A stretch of 5,412 bases of DNA from Candidatus Cloacimonadota bacterium (GTDB lineage Bacteria > Cloacimonadota > Cloacimonadia > Cloacimonadales > TCS61), in contig JAFGMF010000013.1 in NCBI GenBank assembly GCA_016927675.1, forward strand, positions 1-5,412. The letters are read 5' to 3'. The translations under genes were made by a program, and so were the position numbers. Every line of letters begins with the position of its first letter. The first letter of the stretch is position 1. Below the pieces are notes generated by a model. The model ran no database searches. It had not been told where the DNA came from and was given only the letters and a program-made list of their open reading frames with translations. Below are positions 1 through 5,412 of the stretch, piece after piece.

Positions 1-1913
1 CAGAAACCAGAAAGTTCATTTCATCTCTTACCGGCAGACTTAATTTATTCAATCTGGCAGCCATACTGGCAGTTTTTCAGGAAGCAGGATTTTCCTGGGA
101 ACAGATATCTCCTTTCACATCTTCCCTGCAGCCCGTTCCAGGCAGACTTGAACGGATCAGAGAAATCACAGATCGCAGAATCTATCTCGATTATGCTCAC
201 TCACCGGATGCTCTGGATAAAGTGCTCAGTGATCTTCGCCTGCTCAAACCGCAACGAATAATCTGCCTGTTTGGTGCCGGAGGTAATCGCGATAAAGGTA
301 AAAGACCCGGCATGCTTAAAAGTGTTTTGAGTAACGCTGATCTGGCTATTATCACCAATGATAATCCCAGGAAAGAAGATCCGTCTGCAATAATTGATGA
401 CCTTGTTTCATCAACGCATGGAAGTTCCCGCTTCTGGATAATCAGGGATCGAAAAACGGCGATCCAGACTGCCTTCAGAATTACGCGTCCTGAAGATATT
501 CTCCTGATCGCAGGAAAAGGCCACGAAACTTATCAGGAGATCGGTTCAGAGAAGATACCGTTTTCAGACAAAGAACAGATCCTGTTAGCTGCAAAAATGG
601 AATTTCCTTCCGATCGTCTTGTTCTTCCCGTAGATCCTCTGCAATTGAAATATATTTCCAGTGCTGAAATTATTAACTCTACGGCTTTATCGGCATTTTA
701 TGTATCAACAGATTCAAGAAAAATTAAAGATAATTCCATTTTTTTCGCTTTGCAGGGTGAGAATTTTAATGGACATAATTATGTTTCCGAAGTGCTCAAT
801 AAAAATAACTGCCTTGCAGTTGTCGCAAAGAATTACCTGCCTGAGCATCCAAATCTGATCAAATTTGATGATCCGCTTAAAACTCTGGGTGATCTGGCAG
901 CATCATACAGGAACATGTTTTCAACTCGATTGATAGCAATCACGGGTAGTGTTGGCAAAACAACTACGAAAGAGTATCTTGCCAATATCCTGGCGATAAA
1001 ATCCCGGGTTTTGAAGACTCATGCCAATGAGAATAATTTGATAGGAGTTCCCAAAACTCTGTTTAATCTAAGAACAGACCACGATTATGCTGTTCTGGAG
1101 CTGGGATCAAATCATTTTGGGGAAATTGCCCGTCTCAGCACTATCTGTAAACCCGAGATAGCATTGATAACTCAGATTGGAGCTTCACATCTTGAATTTC
1201 TTGAAGATCTTGATGGTGTTTTCAGAGAAAAAACACAGATATTTTCCTCTGAACCACAAATCAGATTCGTTCCGGGTGATGAACCTAGATTTAACGATTT
1301 CAATGCGATCAAAGTCGGCTATGATAATACTAATGATTATCAGATAACAAAAGTAGCAACAGTCAACGGAGCAACCTGCTTCGAACTGAACGGGGATACT
1401 TTTTCCATAACATCTCCCTTCCGTCAATTTGTGATCAATGCGGCATTTGCAGCTGCTGTAGCAATTGAACTTGATATTGATCCGGATATGATCCGCCAGG
1501 GATTGAGTAAATCGCTTGAAACAAGTATGAGGATGGAGATCAAGATGTCTGGCAATCGTATTATCCTGGCAGATTGCTACAATGCAAATCCTGATTCGAT
1601 GCTCGCTGCCATAAATTTCTGGCAGGAATACGAATCAGGTAGACCCCATCTGGCTATTCTGGGTGATATGCTTGAACTTGGAAAATTGACAGAAAAACTT
1701 CACAGAAAAATCTGGACTAGATTAAAGGAATGCAATTACGAGAGATTGATTGCTGTCGGAAATTATGCCGGATTTTACGGAGCAAAGGAAACTTTTCCCG
1801 ACATCCAGGCGTTAATAGATTCCGGCATCTGGAAAGAATTTCCTGCTGATGCTGTGATTCTTCTGAAGGCATCGCATGCTTTGAATTTGGAAAAAATTTT
1901 AGAAAGGATTTGA
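1..1913 (+). CDS. murE/murF: MurE-MurF fusion: UDP-MurNAc-tripeptide synthetase (C-terminal half) joined to UDP-MurNAc-tripeptide:D-Ala-D-Ala ligase; 5' end outside window
   Basis: Cytoplasmic bifunctional peptidoglycan precursor ligase. The frame is open from base 3 (636 residues visible) to TGA 1911-1913. A GTG at 222 is internal, because the MurE signatures GRLNLFNLAA, VPGRLERI and DYAHSPDAL lie upstream of it. The MurE part continues with GAGGNRDKGKRP, DNPR (360-371, the signature of meso-DAP-adding enzymes) and GKGHE (513-527). It ends near 600; roughly the first 290 residues of a usual MurE, including its ATP P-loop, lie upstream. The MurF part (about 600-1910, about 438 residues, near the 452 of E. 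coli MurF) has the substrate-binding N-domain (STDSRKI, FFALQGENFNGH), the P-loop TGSVGKTT (942-965), NENNLIGVPKTL, ELGSNHFGEIA, a Lys at 1230-1232 at the expected carbamylated position, DCYNANPDS (1572-1598) and LGDMLELG. Some MurF motifs are altered (see findings). Fusion of these two consecutive enzymes is known elsewhere, for example in Bordetella. Family assignment is secure; retained activity of both halves is inferred. Confidence 0.95.
   Translation, partial: ETRKFISSLTGRLNLFNLAAILAVFQEAGFSWEQISPFTSSLQPVPGRLERIREITDRRIYLDYAHSPDALDKVLSDLRLLKPQRIICLFGAGGNRDKGKRPGMLKSVLSNADLAIITNDNPRKEDPSAIIDDLVSSTHGSSRFWIIRDRKTAIQTAFRITRPEDILLIAGKGHETYQEIGSEKIPFSDKEQILLAAKMEFPSDRLVLPVDPLQLKYISSAEIINSTALSAFYVSTDSRKIKDNSIFFALQGENFNGHNYVSEVLNKNNCLAVVAKNYLPEHPNLIKFDDPLKTLGDLAASYRNMFSTRLIAITGSVGKTTTKEYLANILAIKSRVLKTHANENNLIGVPKTLFNLRTDHDYAVLELGSNHFGEIARLSTICKPEIALITQIGASHLEFLEDLDGVFREKTQIFSSEPQIRFVPGDEPRFNDFNAIKVGYDNTNDYQITKVATVNGATCFELNGDTFSITSPFRQFVINAAFAAAVAIELDIDPDMIRQGLSKSLETSMRMEIKMSGNRIILADCYNANPDSMLAAINFWQEYESGRPHLAILGDMLELGKLTEKLHRKIWTRLKECNYERLIAVGNYAGFYGAKETFPDIQALIDSGIWKEFPADAVILLKASHALNLEKILERI
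585..640 (+). other. MurE-MurF domain junction with possible internal MurF start (ATG 597)
   Basis: MurE homology ends at the FSDKEQILLAAK segment. MurF homology begins at about LQLKYISSAEI, near base 640. The linker is only about 10-15 residues and includes SDRLVLPVDP. No stop codon occurs between the halves. An in-frame ATG at 597-599 could in principle start a separate MurF, but the bases before it (gttagctgcaaaa) show no convincing Shine-Dalgarno sequence. Translation as one fused chain is therefore the simpler reading. Confidence 0.75.
1903..1908 (+). promoter_or_regulatory. Ribosome binding site of mraY
   Basis: AAAGGA lies inside the last codons of the MurE-MurF gene and ends 7 bases before ATG 1916. 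This spacing favours ATG 1916 over the overlapping TTG at 1910, which would have only 1 base between the site and the start codon. Confidence 0.6.
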
Positions 1914-1915
1914 AA

Positions 1916-3031
1916 ATGTTTTATCATTTATCCGCACCTTTAGCAAATACCGAGATATTCGGATTCAGTATCTTCAATGTTCTGCAATATGTAACCTTCC
2001 GAGCAATTGCCGCCTTCATAACCGCCCTTATCTTTTCCTTACTGCTCGCACCCAGATTCATTACAATGCTGAAAAAAGGGAATGCCGTTGAAATTATCAA
2101 CGATAATCTGCCGCCATTACACAAAAACAAACAGGGCACACCCACCATGGGTGGATTGATCACCCTTACCGGGCTGCTTTTGTCCAGCCTGCTCTGGAAC
2201 AATCTGGTAAACAGCCATATTCTGATAATGTATCTTACAACTATCTGGCTTGGTTGTGTTGGTTTTCTGGATGATTATCTTAAGAATTTCCGCAATACAA
2301 AATTGGGATTGATCGCAAAATACAAATTAATGGCGCAGATTTTTCTCGGATTGATTATTGCCATGATTATATTCTACGGTTCTCCCAATCGAGAAATCGC
2401 CACCACGATAAATCTTCCTTTCCTTAAAAACACCGTGCTCCAATTAGGCTGGGTTTTTATCCCATTTGTCATTTTCATGATCGTCGGCACCTCAAATGCC
2501 GTTAATCTTACCGACGGTCTGGATGGTCTGGCAGGTGGCACAATAGCTCTTTCCGCATTTGCCCTGGGTGTGATGGCTTATCTTAAAGGTCACTTCGTGA
2601 TTGCAGAATATCTTAATCTTGAATTTATCAATAACGCCGGTGAATTGGCTATTTTTACTGCTGCACTGATTGGCACGGTTCTGGGTTTTCTCTGGTATAA
2701 TATCAAGCCTGCCCAGATATTTATGGGCGATACAGGTTCACTATCCATGGGTGGAATTCTGGCTGTACTGGCAATTCTGCTGCGGGAAGAGATCTTCTTC
2801 GCCATCGCCGGTGGTATCTTTGTAATTGAAGCAATGAGTACAATTATCCAACGCTATTATTTTAAATATACCCGAATTAAAACAGGAACCGGTAAAAGAG
2901 TATTTCTCTGCGCTCCACTTCATCATCATTATGAGATGAAAGGTGTTTCGGAGAGTAAAATCGTGATCCGATTCTGGATCGTGGCATCTCTTTTAGCTGC
3001 TTTTGCCCTGGCAACGCTGAAGTTGAGATAG
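1916..3031 (+). CDS. mraY: MraY, phospho-N-acetylmuramoyl-pentapeptide transferase
   Basis: Integral inner-membrane enzyme. It transfers phospho-MurNAc-pentapeptide from UDP to undecaprenyl phosphate, giving lipid I. It has 371 residues from ATG 1916 (E. coli MraY has 360). A TTG at 1910 would add two residues, but ATG 1916 has a well-spaced AAAGGA. Family motifs are all present: YVTFRA near the N-terminus, GTPTMGG (residues 74-80), FLDDYLK with the Asp pair D119/D120, NLTDGLDGLAG (197-207), MGDTGSL with D272, and PLHHHYE with H336-H338, followed by a C-terminal RFW and LKLR ending. D119, D120, D272 and the HHH motif match the known catalytic and Mg-binding positions of the family. Many hydrophobic segments fit the usual ten-helix topology. 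The gene starts 2 bases after murE/murF and ends 2 bases before murD, so coupled translation is likely. Nothing is odd; the sequence is canonical throughout. Confidence 0.98.
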   Translation: MFYHLSAPLANTEIFGFSIFNVLQYVTFRAIAAFITALIFSLLLAPRFITMLKKGNAVEIINDNLPPLHKNKQGTPTMGGLITLTGLLLSSLLWNNLVNSHILIMYLTTIWLGCVGFLDDYLKNFRNTKLGLIAKYKLMAQIFLGLIIAMIIFYGSPNREIATTINLPFLKNTVLQLGWVFIPFVIFMIVGTSNAVNLTDGLDGLAGGTIALSAFALGVMAYLKGHFVIAEYLNLEFINNAGELAIFTAALIGTVLGFLWYNIKPAQIFMGDTGSLSMGGILAVLAILLREEIFFAIAGGIFVIEAMSTIIQRYYFKYTRIKTGTGKRVFLCAPLHHHYEMKGVSESKIVIRFWIVASLLAAFALATLKLR

Positions 3032-3033
3032 CA

Positions 3034-4362
3034 ATGCAGAAAATTGCAATCCTGGGCATGGCGCGAAGCGGTCTGGCTGCTGCAGCTAAAGCTGTCTCCC
3101 TTGGTTTCGATGTCTTCCTCAGTGATCGTAAACCTCGCTCAGAGATCACCGATGCAGCAGCCCTGGAAGCTTACTACCAGTGCGAATTCGGGGGTCATAC
3201 CAGCAGAATTCTGGATGCGGATACGATCATCATCAGCCCGGGTATCTCTCGTAAGCTTCCTTTGCTGCTGAAAGCAGCAGACCGCAATATCGAGGTTATC
3301 AGCGAAATAGAATTCGGCTTCCGAATTAAATCACCTACACTAAAACTTATCGCCGTTACAGGTTCAAATGGCAAAAGCACAACAGTAAGCCTGATCCATC
3401 ACCTTCTGGCAACTGCCGGGATCAATTCTATCCTGGCTGGTAATATCGGTGATGCTTTCACTTCCTTTCCCATCGAAACCGATTCTATTGATACCGCAGT
3501 TCTGGAAATCAGCAGTTTTCAACTGGAAACATGTTATCAGTTCAAACCAGAGATCGCCGCTCTGCTTAATATCTCACCTGACCATCTGAACCGCTACTCA
3601 AGCATGGAAGACTATGCCAGCACGAAATTCAACATCTTCATGAACCAAAACGATGATGATCTCGCCATCTTAAATGCTGATGATCCCTGGACCCATAAAT
3701 TGATGCGGCAGATCAATTCCAGAAAATTGTACTTCTCACTAAAAAAGCATAAAGATATCTATCTTAAACACAATGAAATGATTGTTTTCGGATCTGAATC
3801 CTTCCCAATCAATAATTTTTCTCTGAAAGGACCTCACAATCTGGCAAATATCATGGCTGCAATCCTGGCTGTTTCTCCGTATCAGATAAGTCCAGAGATC
3901 ATCCGTCACGGCCTGGAAACATTCAAACCACTTCCCCACCGACTCGAATTTGTTGCCGAAATCAATGGCATCTCCTTTTTTAATGATTCCAAAGCAACAA
4001 ATACTGATGCAGTCAGATATTCAGTACAATCTTTTACCAAACCAGTTCGCATCATTATGGGGGGCGCCGGTAAAGGTGAAGATTACTCCATCCTTAATCC
4101 CTATCTTAAAAAATTTGCCCGGAAAGTCTACCTCTGCGGTGATACTGCCGTCGAAATGGAAGCAGCATTTGATCCGGAGATTGATAAAAAAGTCTATTGT
4201 GATCTGGAAGATGCTCTGCAGAAAGCATTTCTGGAAGCAGAACGGGGAGATATAATTTTACTGGCTCCGGGTTGTACCAGTTTTGATAGATTCAGCGATT
4301 ATACCGAAAGAGGTAACTATTTTAAAAAACTGGTCAGGGAACTGAATGATGAAAAAAAATAA
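3034..4362 (+). CDS. murD: MurD, UDP-N-acetylmuramoyl-L-alanine:D-glutamate ligase
   Basis: Cytoplasmic ATP-dependent ligase that adds D-Glu to UDP-MurNAc-L-Ala, the second amino acid of the stem peptide. It has 442 residues (E. coli MurD has 438). Domain 1 is a Rossmann-like UDP-binding fold opening with IAILGMARSGLAAA. Domain 2 has the ATP P-loop TGSNGKST (residues 109-116, Lys114), the Mur ligase motif ISPDHLNRY (His184) and Lys198, which falls at the position of the carbamylated Lys198 of E. coli MurD. It also has the GPHNLANIMAA motif. Domain 3 has FNDSKATNTDA (Lys320), MGGAGKGEDY and the C-terminal LAPGCTSFDRFSDYTERGN region (from residue 410) that contacts D-Glu. ATG 3034 is chosen because the Rossmann strand starts at residue 3 and the gap to mraY is 2 bases. 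The ribosome site is weak (GAGA at 3025-3028), consistent with coupling to mraY. The 3' end overlaps ftsW. Confidence 0.98.
   Translation: MQKIAILGMARSGLAAAAKAVSLGFDVFLSDRKPRSEITDAAALEAYYQCEFGGHTSRILDADTIIISPGISRKLPLLLKAADRNIEVISEIEFGFRIKSPTLKLIAVTGSNGKSTTVSLIHHLLATAGINSILAGNIGDAFTSFPIETDSIDTAVLEISSFQLETCYQFKPEIAALLNISPDHLNRYSSMEDYASTKFNIFMNQNDDDLAILNADDPWTHKLMRQINSRKLYFSLKKHKDIYLKHNEMIVFGSESFPINNFSLKGPHNLANIMAAILAVSPYQISPEIIRHGLETFKPLPHRLEFVAEINGISFFNDSKATNTDAVRYSVQSFTKPVRIIMGGAGKGEDYSILNPYLKKFARKVYLCGDTAVEMEAAFDPEIDKKVYCDLEDALQKAFLEAERGDIILLAPGCTSFDRFSDYTERGNYFKKLVRELNDEKK
4336..4340 (+). promoter_or_regulatory. Ribosome binding site of ftsW inside murD
   Basis: AGGGA lies in the last codons of murD, 5 bases before ATG 4346 and 8 bases before the next in-frame ATG at 4349. 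It supports initiation at either codon but does not choose between them. Confidence 0.55.
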
Positions 4363-5412
4363 TCTGATCATCAATTATGACTACTACCTTTTCCTTGCCT
4401 ATCTGCTGTTGATGATCGCCGGTCTTATCATGCAACTTAATATCAGCTCTGTCAGATCTAATATGTCATTCTTCTATCGACAGCTGATCTGGTTTGTCAT
4501 TTCTTTTCCTGTTCTCTGGCTGGCATTTTATAAAATCAATCTTGATAAAATAAGGAACTATATCTTCCCGCTGGTCATTTTCACAATCATCCTGCTGATC
4601 ATTGTTTTGATTTTCGGTGAAAACATCAAAGGTTCACTGCGCAGCATCAGAATCTGGCATATTAACATCCAACCCAGTATCCTCGCCAGGATTGTTCTCA
4701 TCCTCTACACAGCTCATATTCTGGATAAAAATCAGAGATATATCGACGACGAAAGCTCTCCTAAAAAATTTCTTGCCCATTTCAGCGCTCTGATCGTCAT
4801 TCCTATTATTATTCTCGGACTGATCCTTGCTGAAAAGCATTTTACCCCGCTGGTTATTGCCAGTATGACTCTTATTTCACTGCTCTTTCTGGCCAGAATT
4901 AACCTGAAAACCATTGGGGTAATCATATTGATAGCATCCATAACAATTTTTCTGGTGTTGCAATTTGGTCCATCCTACCGGAGCCAGAGAATGGATTCTT
5001 ACCGTAAGTATTCTCTTTTTTTTAAAAATAATGATTCCGCCGAACATACTAATCAGGAAGCAGAATATCAGATCCGGGAAAGCCTGATCTCTCTTGCCAG
5101 CGGTAAATTATTCGGCACATCTCCCAGAAAAGGTACCGGTAAACACTACTTTTTGCCCGAAGCAAAAACCGATTACGTCTTTGCTATCATCGGAGAAGAA
5201 TACGGATTCCTGGGTGGTTTGATCATTATTCTCTGTTACTGCTTTCTCTGTTACCGTGGGTTAAAATCTTCACAACAGCAGAACACCCTTTTTCTGCGTC
5301 TGACCGGTTACGGACTTTCCATGAATATCTTCTTTAATGTGATTGTCAACATCGGGGTAGCCATGTCTGCTTTCCCCTCAACCGGTGTAACCCTTCCCTT
5401 TATCAGTTATGG
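4346..5412 (+). CDS. ftsW: FtsW-type SEDS peptidoglycan glycosyltransferase, divergent; 3' end outside window
   Basis: Polytopic inner-membrane protein of the SEDS family (FtsW/RodA/SpoVE). FtsW polymerises lipid II at the septum together with a class B PBP. There are 355 complete codons from ATG 4346 to the window edge with no stop; ATG 4349 is an equally possible start. Hydrophobic segments lie at about residues 12-30, 45-62, 73-90, 112-126, 145-162, 168-183, 190-207, 277-305 and from about 318 onward, fitting a SEDS fold. Family motifs: GSLRS (96-100) and INIQPS (106-111) before TM4, YRSQR after TM7, then FLPEAKTDYVFAIIGEEYG, where Asp276 matches the catalytic Asp of SEDS enzymes (E. coli FtsW D297, RodA D262). 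NIGVAM, FPSTGVTLPFISYG follow and run off the edge. It overlaps murD by 17 bases, and the place after murD is typical of ftsW. It is odd in lacking the usual Glu and Lys after QPS, in having KHFTP where PDLGT is expected, and in a longer loop before Asp276. RodA is less likely given the dcw context. Confidence 0.9.
   Translation, partial: MMKKNNLIINYDYYLFLAYLLLMIAGLIMQLNISSVRSNMSFFYRQLIWFVISFPVLWLAFYKINLDKIRNYIFPLVIFTIILLIIVLIFGENIKGSLRSIRIWHINIQPSILARIVLILYTAHILDKNQRYIDDESSPKKFLAHFSALIVIPIIILGLILAEKHFTPLVIASMTLISLLFLARINLKTIGVIILIASITIFLVLQFGPSYRSQRMDSYRKYSLFFKNNDSAEHTNQEAEYQIRESLISLASGKLFGTSPRKGTGKHYFLPEAKTDYVFAIIGEEYGFLGGLIIILCYCFLCYRGLKSSQQQNTLFLRLTGYGLSMNIFFNVIVNIGVAMSAFPSTGVTLPFISY

Noticed and set aside
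222..224. GTG at 222 as the start of a 563-residue MurF-like protein
   Set aside because: The same frame is open to the left edge and encodes conserved MurE sequence (DYAHSPDAL, VPGRLERI), so 222 is an internal Val codon.
661..858. Small + strand open frame inside the MurF half
   Set aside because: It lies wholly within conserved MurF coding sequence in another frame and its product resembles no family I know.
1185..1427. Minus-strand open frame opposite the MurF half
   Set aside because: Antisense shadow of a well-supported gene, with no recognisable motif or ribosome site. The same applies to the minus-strand frames opposite mraY, murD and ftsW (about 1924-2202, 2590-3149, 3195-3380, 3739-3939, 4634-4941).
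1910..1912. TTG 1910 as the start of mraY
   Set aside because: ATG 1916 is a stronger start codon and is 7 bases from AAAGGA; the TTG is too close to that site.
1909..3036. Promoters or terminators at the gene junctions
   Set aside because: The junctions at 1914-1915 and 3032-3033 are 2 bases long and no hairpin followed by a T-run was seen, so the genes look like one transcript.
3950..4255. 101-residue + strand open frame inside murD
   Set aside because: It overlaps the conserved MurD C-terminal domain (FNDSKATNTDA, MGGAGKGEDY) in another frame and has no family features.

Overview
This window is a densely packed stretch of a bacterial division and cell wall (dcw) cluster. All genes are on the + strand, in the usual dcw order: murE-murF, mraY, murD, ftsW. 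Four reading frames cover essentially the whole window. Junctions are 2 bases, 2 bases and a 17-base overlap, so the genes are probably cotranscribed and translationally coupled. I see no stretch of more than a few bases without a gene, and no RNA gene, insertion sequence, CRISPR array, terminator or attachment site.

Layout: (1) Positions 1-1913 hold the 3' part of one uninterrupted frame that encodes the C-terminal half of MurE and then a complete MurF, with no stop between them. It is a MurE-MurF fusion whose first part lies upstream of the window. (2) 1916-3031 is mraY. (3) 3034-4362 is murD. (4) 4346-5412 is the 5' part of ftsW, which runs off the right edge.

How the genes work together: MurD adds D-Glu to UDP-MurNAc-L-Ala. 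The MurE half adds the third residue, meso-diaminopimelate judging by its DNPR motif. The MurF half adds D-Ala-D-Ala. MraY transfers the finished phospho-MurNAc-pentapeptide to undecaprenyl phosphate, making lipid I. FtsW is the septal SEDS glycosyltransferase that polymerises lipid II.

Organism: a bacterium with DAP-type peptidoglycan, probably Gram-negative in envelope type, with moderately AT-leaning coding DNA. Canonical MraY and MurD sit beside a fused MurE-MurF and a divergent FtsW, which hints at a lineage far from the standard model organisms. A candidate phylum such as Cloacimonadota is possible, but this is a low-confidence guess.

The window does not contain an evident new system. 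Its unusual points are the MurE-MurF fusion, the altered motifs in the MurF half, and an FtsW that keeps its catalytic Asp region but lacks several signature motifs of the family.
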